From contig JAEUIE010000006.1 in NCBI GenBank assembly GCA_016795155.1, positions 102,487-166,486 of the forward strand: a stretch of DNA of 64,000 bases, in the 5' to 3' direction. Positions within the stretch are counted from its first letter, which is position 1; each line of letters starts with the position of its first letter. The stretch comes from Planctomycetia bacterium (lineage in GTDB: Bacteria; Planctomycetota; Planctomycetia; Gemmatales; HRBIN36). Positions 28,796-38,278 of this stretch are shown piece after piece. Position numbers and translations under genes: made by a program. Below the pieces are notes generated by a model. That model had not been told where the DNA came from. It worked only from the letters and a program-made list of their open reading frames with translations, and ran no database searches.

Positions 28796-29830
28796 ATGTT
28801 GTACCGCTCACTAGCGTGGCAAGGCGATGCCCTGGGTGAATTGCGCCTGCTCGATCAGACTCGGTTGCCTGGAGAAACCATTTATCGCCATTGCACGACC
28901 ATTGAACAGGTCTGGCAAGCCATCAGGGAATTGTGCGTACGCGGAGCGCCAGCGATCGGTGTTTCGGCAGCGTATGGTGTGGTATTAGGCGTGCGTGCTT
29001 TCGTACACCCCACGCTGGAAACTGTAAAACAGGCAACCAATTACCTGCGTACGAGCCGACCTACCGCCGTCAATTTGTTCTGGGCGCTTGATCGCATGGA
29101 TGCCGCGGCGGAAAAATACTTCCATAAGCCTGAAGGACAGCTGATTGAACTGTTACTGGCCACGGCTCAAGATATTGAAGATGAAGACGTAGAAACCTCT
29201 CGCAGCATTGGAGAATTTGGGTCACATCTCATTCCCGATGGTGGCGGCGTGTTGACTCATTGCAACACCGGCGCACTGGCCACCGCAGAGTATGGCACTG
29301 CGTTAGCTGCCATCATCATGGCCTGGGAACAGGGGAAAAGGTTTACCGTCTTTGCAGATGAAACTCGGCCATTGCTTCAAGGTGCGAGATTGACCGCCTG
29401 GGAATTGCAACAGCATGGCATCCCCTGCACCCTCATTTGCGATAACATGGCTGCTCAGGTCATGCGGGAAGGGAAAGTGCAACTGGCCATCGTGGGAGCG
29501 GACCGTATCGCAGCTAATGGTGATACTGCCAACAAGATTGGTACCTATGGCGTTGCTATTCTCTGCAACTATCACAAGCTGCCGTTTTTTGTTGCAGCCC
29601 CACAAAGCACTTTCGATCTGAATCTGGCAGATGGTACAGGTATTCCCATTGAACAGCGTCATGCCGATGAGATCACCCAGGCTTTTGGCAAACGCACTGC
29701 ACCGGTTGATGTAGCAATCTACAATCCAGCGTTCGATGTCACCCCCGCATCATTAATTTCGGGCATCGTCACCGAACATGGCATCATTCAGCCCGTTAAT
29801 GCTGAAGAGATTGCCCGTCGGCTGCGCTGA
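28796..29830 (+). CDS. mtnA: S-methyl-5-thioribose-1-phosphate isomerase
   Basis: A 344-residue eIF2B-like isomerase of the methionine salvage pathway, converting methylthioribose 1-phosphate to methylthioribulose 1-phosphate. Catalytic residues are C156 in LTHCNTGALAT and D236 in IVGADRIAANGD; RGAPAIGVSAAYG and NKIGTYG are also conserved. Start ATG 28796 is ten bases past ffh; an upstream in-frame start would overlap ffh. Its 3' end overlaps convergent glnE by 35 bases. Confidence 0.95.
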   Translation: MLYRSLAWQGDALGELRLLDQTRLPGETIYRHCTTIEQVWQAIRELCVRGAPAIGVSAAYGVVLGVRAFVHPTLETVKQATNYLRTSRPTAVNLFWALDRMDAAAEKYFHKPEGQLIELLLATAQDIEDEDVETSRSIGEFGSHLIPDGGGVLTHCNTGALATAEYGTALAAIIMAWEQGKRFTVFADETRPLLQGARLTAWELQQHGIPCTLICDNMAAQVMREGKVQLAIVGADRIAANGDTANKIGTYGVAILCNYHKLPFFVAAPQSTFDLNLADGTGIPIEQRHADEITQAFGKRTAPVDVAIYNPAFDVTPASLISGIVTEHGIIQPVNAEEIARRLR

Positions 29831-32800
29831 TATTCCGCTCTTGTGCCATCATTTCCAGAAATACTTTTCGCATCTGCTCTGTCTGCATGGTTAAAGTAGA
29901 CTTGAAACTCTGAATAGCCCGATCAGCATCTGTTTCCAGATACCCCATCCGCCTGACCAACGTCAGCATATCTACCGATGAAGCCGGCAGACTTTCCAAA
30001 GATTGATGATGCAGCATCCGCAGTCGGCTTTCAATCGTTCTGAGAAAAGTGTAATGATCATGAACCAGTCTATATGTTTCCTGATCGATTAATTTCACCT
30101 GCATCAGCGCAGTAAGAGCTTCCCAGATATTGGGCTGCCGAATAGATGAATATTGGCATCCATATTTCAGCAGAAAGGATTGAACCAGGAATTCGACATC
30201 GACAATGCCACCCTTTCCACGCTTGAGGTCTGTTTCTGATCGACTGGCTTCCATTCTTATTCGCATCGACAGAATTTCATCAATTACTGCTGGTGACCAT
30301 TCTGAAAGATAAGTCGCTTCATGAATCACTTGCAGCACGATATCAGAAAATACTGGTTCCCCTTCCACTATTCTGGCGCGGGTTAACGCCTGTCTTTCCC
30401 AAAGCTGTGCCTCGCCTTCAGCATAATACTTTCGGAAACCTTCCAGTGGCACCACCAGACTTCCCGACTTTCCCGTTGGCCGAAGCCGCATATCTACCTG
30501 ATACAACCTGCCCAGCGGCCCGTGATGTCCCAAAGACTTGATCATCCGTTGAGCCAGCTCGCTGAAAAAGTGAATATTGTCGGTCGATTGTCCATTACTC
30601 GAATCGGTCTTACCATCTGCTTCATAAATCAGGATCAGGTCGAGATCGCTTTGATAACTCATCTCCCTGCCGCCAAGCTTTCCCAGCCCCACGATGGCAA
30701 ACCTGCACGCCCTGTCGGAATCGGGCATCCGAGGTACTCCCCATCGCCTACACAACAACTGGTATTCCCGATGGACGATCTGATGCAACAGTGTCTGGGC
30801 CAGATCGGAAAGAGATGCCAGGGTATCTCGTAAAGGCCGTTTGCTCAGGATGTCCTGCACGCCGATGCGAAGCAGTTCCTTGTTCTGAAAACTGTGCAGA
30901 ATGCGATTGATCAATTCCGGATCGGCACCCTGGCAGAGTTCCTGAAGTTCCCGCTGCAGATCATCCCTGGTCCTGGGTTGATTCAGCACCAGCGAATCCA
31001 ATAGCTCATCAATCATACCCGGATGACTCATCAGAATCTGCGACAGATACTGACTGGACGCACACAACTCGACATACAGCTTCAGACTCGGTTCATTGAA
31101 ACTGAACAGTTCCCAAAGCACCCCCTTGGCCCCCAGCGATGCAGTCACTTTTTCCAGATTGGTTAATGCCATATCAGGATCAGGCGTTTCTGATAAAGCC
31201 AGAAGCAGCTTGCGGATAATGCTGGCCAGAAAATGACGACAGCGGCGGGTTGGCAGAAACGGTACAGGTTCCTCGGCAAGCAATTGAATATTTCGTAATG
31301 CAGTGGCTGAGTCTCGAAATCCGAACCGCTTAAGCGTAGTTGCTGCACGGTCGTTTTGATCTTCAGGCAACAGTATCAGATCTGTTTCCGGAGAATCGAT
31401 CTGTGCAGCATCTGCAAATGCATCATGCAGGAGATGGTTCAGCACTTTCCGGTTCAGCGTGGTGACCTGTCGGAAATCGCTCAAGAACTGCGATTGCGCG
31501 GTTTCTGCCTGGTCGTAATATCCCAATCGGATAGCAAGCCGGCGCAGTTCCTCCGGGCGGTCGGGCAAATGATGCGTCTGCAAGTCGCTCAGTAATTGCA
31601 GTCGATGTTCTGTCCTACGCAAGAAACGGTAGCCCTTTTCCAGAATTTCCCCTTCGGTGGGGGTCAGGCAGTCTGCTCGGAGCAATGCAGTGATGGCGTG
31701 CAGCGTGTTGTTGTTACGCACTGCAGGCAATTCACCACCATTAAGCAACTGCAGAAACTGAATGACGAATTCGATATCACGTATGCCACCGTAGCCTGTC
31801 TTTACATCGCGTGTATCATCGCCTTGCCTTAGTGCACGCTGTTCGATTTTCCGTTTGATGGCCTTCACTTCACTGATTTCAGCGAAAGCCAGGTACTTGC
31901 GATAAATGAAAGGTTCGATGGCTTGCAGGAATCGAGTCCCCAGCTCTGAATCACCCGCGATAGGTCTGACCTTGATTAAAGCCTGGCGTTCCCAGGTGCG
32001 GCCCAGCGTATCGTAATAACTGAGCGTACTGCTCAGGCTGCGAACCAGTGGACCACGTTGCCCTTCAGGCCGAAGTCGAAAATCGACTCGGTATGCCGCA
32101 GGCGCTGCGGTCAGCAATCGCAACATCTCGGTAGTCACCCTGCTGTAATACTCTTCTAGGGTAACCTGCAATTTTCCATCCGTCTGGCCATCTTCGTCGT
32201 ATACAATCATCAGGTCGATATCGCTGGAGTAATTCAGTTCTCCTCCACCGAGCTTCCCAAATGCCAACACAATCATTTTGCCAAACTGTCCATGCACCGA
32301 GACCGGATTGCCAAACCTTTTTCGAACGGTTCGCTCGGCTTGAGTCAAGGCAACATTCACTGCAGCTTCTGCAACATAAGCAATATCTGCAGTTACTTCC
32401 TCCAGAGGCCTATCCCGCATGATGTCGTTGATGCCAATACGCAGCAATTGCCTGGCTCGATAATTGCGAATTACCCGCAACACCGTGGAATCTTCGTAAC
32501 TGGAGCTGACCTCGGCCTGCAATTCTGTAATCAATTCCTCTTTGGTTGGCGTGCGACTGAGTGGAAAACCCAGCATGGCAATCGCTGCAGGCTGAGTCAT
32601 CAGCGTATCGCTGAGAAACTGGCTGGTGCCCATCAGATTGATCAAGGTTTCAATCGCATCGGGATGGTGTGAGAGAATTTCTTCGAGAAGTGGCACAGCA
32701 TTCTCGGTGGAAAGAAACCGCTCCAGGTTGTTCAGTGCCATATCGGGGTCTGCACTGCGAGCCAGCAGGCTTTGCCACAAAGGCAGACAGCGCTGCAGTT

Positions 32801-32918
32801 GTTCCTGTCCCAACAGCTTCTCCAGTGAAGCATAATTCCGCTCACCCCGGCTAATGTCATGAATGCCTGCTGCAAGCAGAAACGACACGCATTCAGCCGA
32901 TGCTGATTCTGAATTCAT
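29796..32918 (-). CDS. glnE: Glutamine synthetase adenylyltransferase/adenylyl-removing enzyme
   Basis: A 1040-residue protein with the two nucleotidyltransferase domains of GlnE, each with its own metal motif: YSSDIDLMIVYDEDGQ in the first half (adenylyl removal) and YQSDLDLILIYEADG in the second (adenylylation). It adjusts glutamine synthetase activity to nitrogen state with PII. Length slightly exceeds the E. coli enzyme (946). Its ATG overlaps the stop of the subtilisin-like gene by four bases, so it is the last gene of that operon. No glnA or glnB is in the window. Confidence 0.95.
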   Translation of the reverse strand: MNSESASAECVSFLLAAGIHDISRGERNYASLEKLLGQEQLQRCLPLWQSLLARSADPDMALNNLERFLSTENAVPLLEEILSHHPDAIETLINLMGTSQFLSDTLMTQPAAIAMLGFPLSRTPTKEELITELQAEVSSSYEDSTVLRVIRNYRARQLLRIGINDIMRDRPLEEVTADIAYVAEAAVNVALTQAERTVRKRFGNPVSVHGQFGKMIVLAFGKLGGGELNYSSDIDLMIVYDEDGQTDGKLQVTLEEYYSRVTTEMLRLLTAAPAAYRVDFRLRPEGQRGPLVRSLSSTLSYYDTLGRTWERQALIKVRPIAGDSELGTRFLQAIEPFIYRKYLAFAEISEVKAIKRKIEQRALRQGDDTRDVKTGYGGIRDIEFVIQFLQLLNGGELPAVRNNNTLHAITALLRADCLTPTEGEILEKGYRFLRRTEHRLQLLSDLQTHHLPDRPEELRRLAIRLGYYDQAETAQSQFLSDFRQVTTLNRKVLNHLLHDAFADAAQIDSPETDLILLPEDQNDRAATTLKRFGFRDSATALRNIQLLAEEPVPFLPTRRCRHFLASIIRKLLLALSETPDPDMALTNLEKVTASLGAKGVLWELFSFNEPSLKLYVELCASSQYLSQILMSHPGMIDELLDSLVLNQPRTRDDLQRELQELCQGADPELINRILHSFQNKELLRIGVQDILSKRPLRDTLASLSDLAQTLLHQIVHREYQLLCRRWGVPRMPDSDRACRFAIVGLGKLGGREMSYQSDLDLILIYEADGKTDSSNGQSTDNIHFFSELAQRMIKSLGHHGPLGRLYQVDMRLRPTGKSGSLVVPLEGFRKYYAEGEAQLWERQALTRARIVEGEPVFSDIVLQVIHEATYLSEWSPAVIDEILSMRIRMEASRSETDLKRGKGGIVDVEFLVQSFLLKYGCQYSSIRQPNIWEALTALMQVKLIDQETYRLVHDHYTFLRTIESRLRMLHHQSLESLPASSVDMLTLVRRMGYLETDADRAIQSFKSTLTMQTEQMRKVFLEMMAQERNISAADGQSLQH

Positions 32919-33691
32919 GTCGTTACCTCGGAGGCCATGTGATACAGAGCTGATTTCACTTCAAAGGGTTTCAACCCAGGCTTTAGCGACAGCAATTTGG
33001 CAATGAGAGCAGAGACATGGGCTGTTGCCCAACTGGAAGCAGGAGTCTGTGTCAGAAAATTCAGATTACTGCTGGCAGTGGCTTGAAATTCCACCCGTTC
33101 GTTAGGTGAATAACATAACTGCACTGCATGTTTATCCGATTTCCCACGGCTGACACCTATCAGCGGAGCTCCCATGATGGCAGGAAAACTGCGCGAATGG
33201 GGATGATCATTATGTGCTGCAGCCACCGATATCACATCCCGGTGGTAACACTCTTCGATAATACGCTGAAGTTGCCAGCGCCTCTGGATGGGAAACAGCC
33301 TGTCTTCCGTAATGCCCAGCGAGATATTCAAGACATGGCAACGCGCCTCGTGAACACACCATTCGATAGCTCGAATGAGTGTTTCGACATCACAATAACC
33401 TGACGAGCTGAATACATCAGCTGAGATGAGTGTTGCTTGTGGCGCATGTAGCAGTATGAGACCGGCTACCGCAGTCCCATGCGGAGCGCTCTGCAAGCCC
33501 TCGTATGGAAGTGTTTTGCCTGGTTCGAAGATACTGCCCTCAATAGCTGATGCATAACCCTGCTGTTGCAGTGTAGCCTGATCGATGCCCGTATCAATGA
33601 TACCAACCCGCACCCCCTGCCCGGTTGCCTGGGGATGCTGCATCAATTCATTCAAACTGACAGGCCAGTGGGGTTGCAACTTCAGACTCAT
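32915..33691 (-). CDS. Compact cytoplasmic subtilisin-like (S8) protease
   Basis: A 258-residue minimal S8 domain without signal peptide, propeptide or extra domain. The catalytic set is present: D33 in VGIIDTGID, H71 in APHGTAVAG, N161 in VAAAHND and S220 in PASSWATAH, where the usual GTSMAxP is changed to SSWATAH. It overlaps the response regulator upstream and glnE downstream by four bases each. A substrate could be a regulator or a cytoplasmic protein, but this is inference. Confidence 0.88.
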   Translation of the reverse strand: MSLKLQPHWPVSLNELMQHPQATGQGVRVGIIDTGIDQATLQQQGYASAIEGSIFEPGKTLPYEGLQSAPHGTAVAGLILLHAPQATLISADVFSSSGYCDVETLIRAIEWCVHEARCHVLNISLGITEDRLFPIQRRWQLQRIIEECYHRDVISVAAAHNDHPHSRSFPAIMGAPLIGVSRGKSDKHAVQLCYSPNERVEFQATASSNLNFLTQTPASSWATAHVSALIAKLLSLKPGLKPFEVKSALYHMASEVTT

Positions 33692-34911
33692 GATGAAGGA
33701 AGACGGGTGACATCATCGAGCAGGCTTTCCACCTGATGCAGCATTGCCTCAATACGATTGACAGCATCTGCACCATACTTCTGTGACAATCGCTGAAGCA
33801 GATCAGCCCAGTGTTCCACCTGTTGTCCGGTGACCGAACCTGCCTTCTGAACCTGCGATCTGAATACATCACTGCCCTGTGCACCGGCTGATTTCGTCAA
33901 CTCTCCAGTAAAACGTTTACTCTCCTGTAAAGCTGCTTGCAGGGTGCTGTACAACATCCGCTGTGATTCACGTTCCCCCAGGACCAGTTTGAGCAGTAAT
34001 CCTGCCATGGGCTGCAAAGCTCGAAGCCGATCCTTGTCTTCGCTATCAAAAGCTTTGACATCACCTTTTTTGTCGAACAATTCAACGATGGCTACACACG
34101 CCTGGCTCGTATGCATTGTCAGGCCGAGCAACTGGGAATGTTTTGATTCCGTTGGCGATAGCTGTACGCCACTGAGATGCCTTGTGGAAGCAAGAGAGGT
34201 GAGCAACCCCTCATTCGACATGCTGCAAACTGCTGCTGCTAGTGACTGTGCATAACGCCAACCACGCCAGACTTCCACTCGGCTGCCTTGGATATCAAAA
34301 ACCTGGATATTCTCCTTCCCCAAGTTCTGGCTGGCAGTATCTCTGACAATCAGTAACCCAGCACTGGCATCCGTAAGTCGCTGTGCCAACATCATCACTG
34401 CCCGTGCGACTTCATCCAGATGTATACCGTCCTGATGCAATACACTGGCTGTTTCCAGCCTGGGCAGTGCTTCCTGCACCAGTGCCCGAAAACGGGACAA
34501 CTGCTGATGAATTTCCCGTTCCCGTTTGCGGGGCCGCAGGTGTTCCAGTTGCCTGCGAACTGCGGAAAGGAAGAAATCTTTCGTCAGGTCGTGACTTTTA
34601 TCAAGATAATCCCGTATTCCGAGCCGAAGTGCATCCAGCGGCGTCGCCTGGCTTGCATAACCGGTGATCAGGATAGCAGTCAGATCACTTTGGAACTCGT
34701 GCAGGTCTTCGAGCAGTTGTAGACCGTTCAGCCCAGCACCGAGGTTCCAATCGAGAATTGCCAGATCAATCTGATGCTGGTTGGCCAGTTGCAATGCTGC
34801 TGCTGCATCGTTTGCTGCCAATACTTTCAAGTTCAACTGGCTGCCTTGCAACCATTCGGTCAGTGTGGTCCGAACGGACGACTCATCATCAACGATGAGA
34901 ACAGTTTCCAT
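33688..34911 (-). CDS. Response regulator with receiver and GAF-like domain
   Basis: About 407 residues. The N-terminal receiver domain has D8/D9 in LIVDDE, phosphorylation site D54 in LAILDWNLGAG, threonine in ILITGY and lysine in DYLDKSHD. After a helical linker, about residues 165-315 look like a GAF-type domain (AVMMLAQRLTDASAGLLIVRD ... ), then a coiled-coil/helical tail. There is no DNA-binding or known output domain. ATG 34911 has GAGG upstream; GTG 34917 is the alternative. It is the first gene of a three-gene operon with the protease and glnE. Confidence 0.85.
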   Translation of the reverse strand: METVLIVDDESSVRTTLTEWLQGSQLNLKVLAANDAAAALQLANQHQIDLAILDWNLGAGLNGLQLLEDLHEFQSDLTAILITGYASQATPLDALRLGIRDYLDKSHDLTKDFFLSAVRRQLEHLRPRKREREIHQQLSRFRALVQEALPRLETASVLHQDGIHLDEVARAVMMLAQRLTDASAGLLIVRDTASQNLGKENIQVFDIQGSRVEVWRGWRYAQSLAAAVCSMSNEGLLTSLASTRHLSGVQLSPTESKHSQLLGLTMHTSQACVAIVELFDKKGDVKAFDSEDKDRLRALQPMAGLLLKLVLGERESQRMLYSTLQAALQESKRFTGELTKSAGAQGSDVFRSQVQKAGSVTGQQVEHWADLLQRLSQKYGADAVNRIEAMLHQVESLLDDVTRLPSS

Positions 34912-34965
34912 ATGCACCTCGCAATGGGTGTAAGCTCCTGTTCATTGTAAAGAGATGGTAACCAG

Positions 34966-35002
34966 AATGTTAATGGAACTCGGCATGAGTTCCATTAACA
35001 TT
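34966..35002. terminator. Perfect 16-base hairpin between response regulator and upstream gene
   Basis: Arms AATGTTAATGGAACTC (34966-34981) and its reverse complement (34987-35002) with a 5-base loop lie just after the stop of the Tat-protein gene. No T-run follows in that direction, so it may act as terminator, RNA end protection or operator of the response regulator operon. Confidence 0.65.
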
Positions 35003-35008
35003 GCCCTG

Positions 35009-36544
35009 TTACACTTTCAACAGCTTGCAGGCCTGTTCATACCCTGGTGCCGGATGGCCACACTCGCTGGCAGTCACCCGTGCCAGTGCCAGCAGTTGCC
35101 GCCAGCGGTATGCTTCTCGTGTGGAATTGAATTCTTCTACGACCGTCCGGTAATACTTCTCGGCATGCAAGGCGCCATCTTCGCTGATGGCATATTTCAG
35201 CAATGTCGCAAAGACGGGTGATGCATCTTGCTTGAGTTCGTGGATACGGTTTACGAGCGCACAAGCTCTTGCCTGTTCTTTCGCCCGGATAGCGTCTTCC
35301 AGTTCCTTGTTCAGATTCTCCGGAGTGACTTTGCTGATGGAATTGCTGTGTTCGGAATGGGGATAGGGTTCCCATTTCAGGAAATCGCCGCCACGGTTGG
35401 TTCGGTCTAAAGCCACTTGGTAAGCGCCGAGGATGAGACAAGCAGCAGTATGTTTGGAATGCCGGGCCAGGTTTCGCCAGGCGTTGGCCGAATCGCTGGC
35501 ATGCACACCAATGGAATCGCCATGCACACTGCCTTGCGGCTTGTTGGGCTGAACCATGCCGCCGTAGCGGCCTTTATCCCGCAGTACGAGTTGGTTCGCT
35601 GCAAGAGTGATGGCTTCACCCACTGCATCAGGTAGATAGCCTTCGGATAATGCCATCGCAGCAGCTTCCGCAGCCTGGGAGGCATTGGCACTGAAAATGG
35701 TCTTAGCCAGATGATCAACCCAGGCATCATCAGCGGGCTTCTTACCCAATGACTTGTGATCGAACTGATACTTTTCCATCAACTTGGGAAGCAGCGCCCT
35801 CACCTCGGCAAAGTAACTTTTCTGATTGTCATTCTCACTCTTGATGCAGTAATGCACCGATTGCCTGAGCAGCGTATGTGCATGTTCCCGCCCTACCAGT
35901 TCGAGCATGTCCCAGGAACGGGAGACCATGACAATGCGATGGACTTCGGTCGATTCATGCACTTCGGGCAACAATGCATTGAGGGCATCTTCTGGCGAAG
36001 TAGCCAGTTGTTTGAAGATAATCTCTGCCTGCTTGACGTCTTTCTTGTGACAGGCATCACGTAACGCCTGGCTGGTGGAAGTACCGGTCGTCGCAGGGAC
36101 TTCGTGCAACACTTCAGGGTTGACGCCTCGTTCCTGCATTCGCTGACAGTTGCGATACAACACTTTCAGTACCGGCAAGGCCTGTCGTTCCGTAGGCAGT
36201 TCGCGAGCCATCTGGTATGCCGGGTACAATGCCATCATGGTGTGGAAGCCAACGTAATCTTCGCCACCAAAGGTGCGGACATTAGCCAATGCCGCTGCGG
36301 ATACCACTTCTTTCAGATCAACACCCGTCTTGAGCATGTTCACAATGCGAGGCAACATCTGCTCTGCAGTGCTTTCCTGCATCAACGTAACGAGCGGTTC
36401 CAGTTTGCCAAATTTCAGACGAGGTGCAGAATCATCACCCCAGGCTTGGGAAAAACCGAGATCGGTTGCAAGTGCTGAACCAACGCTGGCAACCAGCATG
36501 CCACGACCAACATCAGCAAGAAAACGGCGACGAGTGTTCGACAT
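35009..36544 (-). CDS. Tat-exported hypothetical protein
   Basis: A 511-residue protein with a twin-arginine signal: MSNTRRRFLADVG followed by a hydrophobic stretch (GMLVASVGSALA). I start it at ATG 36544; the frame extends twelve codons further but the Tat motif favours this start. The mature part is mainly helical with no cofactor or catalytic motif that I recognise; histidines are scattered (GFHTMMALYPAY, HYCIKSENDN). It resembles conserved planctomycete proteins of unknown function and is probably periplasmic. Confidence 0.8.
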   Translation of the reverse strand: MSNTRRRFLADVGRGMLVASVGSALATDLGFSQAWGDDSAPRLKFGKLEPLVTLMQESTAEQMLPRIVNMLKTGVDLKEVVSAAALANVRTFGGEDYVGFHTMMALYPAYQMARELPTERQALPVLKVLYRNCQRMQERGVNPEVLHEVPATTGTSTSQALRDACHKKDVKQAEIIFKQLATSPEDALNALLPEVHESTEVHRIVMVSRSWDMLELVGREHAHTLLRQSVHYCIKSENDNQKSYFAEVRALLPKLMEKYQFDHKSLGKKPADDAWVDHLAKTIFSANASQAAEAAAMALSEGYLPDAVGEAITLAANQLVLRDKGRYGGMVQPNKPQGSVHGDSIGVHASDSANAWRNLARHSKHTAACLILGAYQVALDRTNRGGDFLKWEPYPHSEHSNSISKVTPENLNKELEDAIRAKEQARACALVNRIHELKQDASPVFATLLKYAISEDGALHAEKYYRTVVEEFNSTREAYRWRQLLALARVTASECGHPAPGYEQACKLLKV

Positions 36545-36671
36545 GACTGACCCTCTAGGAGGGAGGAGGTGGGATTTCACTACTACAAGGTACCACCCAG
36601 GCTGGGTAAATACCAGTAATGATCAGCCAGTGTTAAGAGTTTGTTCATTTCATGGGATAGTGGAAATGTGG

Positions 36672-36733
36672 GACACGATTGTATCGTGTCATGATTTACT
36701 GTGTCGTTTACGCTGTCACGATATAATCGTGAC
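36672..36733. repeat. Two short palindromes of the covarying GTGGGNCANGAT family
   Basis: GACACGAT/ATCGTGTC (36672-36679, 36683-36690) and GTCACGAT/ATCGTGAC (36715-36722, 36726-36733), each with 3-base loop. They lie in the 450-base gene-free gap (36545-36994) together with the 140-base tandem units that follow. Confidence 0.75.
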
Positions 36734-37010
36734 CCACGGTTGTAATCGGCCACCTGCAGCGCCTCGTGCGCGCGTCTGTTTTCATGGGGTTTTTGTGTGG
36801 AACAGGATTCCAATCCTGTTCGCGGTGACAATACGCCGTTGCAGCTCGACGCTGTCAGGATTGGAATCCTGACCCACCGTTGCAATCGACCACCTGCAGC
36901 GCCTCGTGCGCGCGCCTGTTTTCATGGGGTTTATGTGTGGAACAGGATTCCAATCCTGTTCGCGGCGACAATACGCCGTTGCAGCTCGACGCTGTCAGGA
37001 TTGGAATCCT
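36731..37010. repeat. Two tandem 140-base units carrying palindromes
   Basis: Two nearly identical 140-base units begin at 36731 and 36871 (GACCCAC restarts at 37011), differing at a handful of positions. Each unit carries a GAACAGGATT/AATCCTGTTC palindrome and a GTCAGGATT/AATCCTGAC palindrome of the same family as at 36672. The last 16 bases overlap the end of the nucleotidyltransferase gene. Confidence 0.85.
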
Positions 37011-37702
37011 GACCCACGTTTGCACGGAGACAAATCCTGAGTCTGGGCATGTTCCCAGGCGGCTACGGTGCCAATGGGCAGCCAGAACCGGGCGGGAACC
37101 AGGTGGACCGTTCCTCTCTCAGCCAACTGGGTGACGTAATCGGTAATCTCGTATTCGCCTCGGGGCGAGAGTTTGAGTTCCAGTTGTTTCACTTTTTCAG
37201 GAAACAGGTAGACACCCACGTTGGCCATGCGGGTGCCGTCCAGTTCAGGTTTCTCGACCAGCTTATCGAGCGTGCCATCGGGCTTGGGGAAGGCGATACC
37301 GAACTGTCGAGGAGTATCAACGGGATGCACCAGCAACCCAGCTTCCTTCTCACAGAGAAGTTTCAAGTCAGCAGCGGCAAAGAGGTCGTCGGCATTCATG
37401 ACAAGATACTTATTGCCGGTGAGCTTGGGGAAGCAAGAACGAAAAGCATCGCCGGTGCCTCGTGGCACTTCCTGGCGAACGGTGGACCAGTGGGAAAAGT
37501 GTCGTTGCTGTTTCAGATATTCTTCAATCTGTTCCGCCAGGTGATTGACGACCACGACAATGCGTTCGACCGAATCAGGCAAGGCGGCAAGTATCCAGTC
37601 AAGAATGGGCCTGCCCTGCACCGGCAAGAGCGGCTTGGGGGTCGTTTCAGTATGCGGGCGGAGACGGGTGCCCAGTCCTGCAGCGAGGATGACAGCTTCC
37701 AT
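36995..37702 (-). CDS. Sugar-1-phosphate nucleotidyltransferase family protein
   Basis: A 235-residue NTP transferase that would activate a sugar 1-phosphate with a nucleotide. The signature is AAGLGTRLRPHTETTPKPLLP at the N-terminus; VMNADDLF carries the metal-binding aspartate and LDKLVEKP is the sugar-site region. ATG 37702 has GGGAG upstream. The last residues (CKRGSGFQS) are encoded by the palindromic repeat, which supplies the stop codon. It could serve mannose or glucose activation; specificity cannot be told. Confidence 0.88.
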   Translation of the reverse strand: MEAVILAAGLGTRLRPHTETTPKPLLPVQGRPILDWILAALPDSVERIVVVVNHLAEQIEEYLKQQRHFSHWSTVRQEVPRGTGDAFRSCFPKLTGNKYLVMNADDLFAAADLKLLCEKEAGLLVHPVDTPRQFGIAFPKPDGTLDKLVEKPELDGTRMANVGVYLFPEKVKQLELKLSPRGEYEITDYVTQLAERGTVHLVPARFWLPIGTVAAWEHAQTQDLSPCKRGSGFQS

Positions 37703-37719
37703 GAAAACTCCCAAATGGA

Positions 37720-38217
37720 TCAAGCCAGCGGTGGGCGCCCCAGGCTTCTTCGAATGATGGATAATTGGCCCAGGTGCATGGCAGTGTGGGCACCCAGGAA
37801 TAACAGTGATTCACCCTGATCGCTGAAGAGGGGCGATTCCATGGGTGGCGAATCTTTCAACGTCGTTGCAGGCAGTTTCTCCACCGTCTGCACGAGCAGA
37901 TCGCGATGGTTATCAAAGTGCCTGACCAGTTCGTGAGGATCGCCAAAATCTGCCGAGGTTCCCGTGGCAGCAGCACGCGTGGTTGCAAAACGCTCAACAA
38001 AACCATCAGGCAGTTCAGGCAGTTTGGGAACGCCCAGCTTTCTGAGCTGTGCTCGATCAACGCAGGTCAGGTGGCCTATGATCCATGCAGCGTTGTTGGC
38101 ACCTAGGCAAGGCCGATGCTGATATTCTTCCGATTTCAGATCATCCACATAGCGGTGAAACATCAACTTCGATGAACGCAAACTGTAGGCAATCGCTTCC
38201 TGCGGGGTGTTGAACAT
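37720..38217 (-). CDS. DinB family protein
   Basis: A 165-residue four-helix-bundle protein of the DinB/DUF664-type superfamily. Candidate metal ligands are the histidine in NNAAWIIGHL and those in FLGAHTAMHLGQLSIIRR near the C-terminus. Members are often metal-dependent thiol transferases or of unknown role. It lies downstream of the pseudo-GTPase gene (61-base gap) and upstream of the nucleotidyltransferase on the same strand, so may be cotranscribed with them. Confidence 0.82.
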   Translation of the reverse strand: MFNTPQEAIAYSLRSSKLMFHRYVDDLKSEEYQHRPCLGANNAAWIIGHLTCVDRAQLRKLGVPKLPELPDGFVERFATTRAAATGTSADFGDPHELVRHFDNHRDLLVQTVEKLPATTLKDSPPMESPLFSDQGESLLFLGAHTAMHLGQLSIIRRSLGRPPLA

Positions 38218-38278
38218 AGATGCCTGCCTGTAGGGTGAATATCAGCATTATATGACTCGGCCAAGTTTTTATTTTGTT

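Noticed and set aside
36731..37010. CRISPR array
   Set aside because: Units are 140 bases, only two copies, with no spacers of even length and no cas genes; it is tandem duplication.
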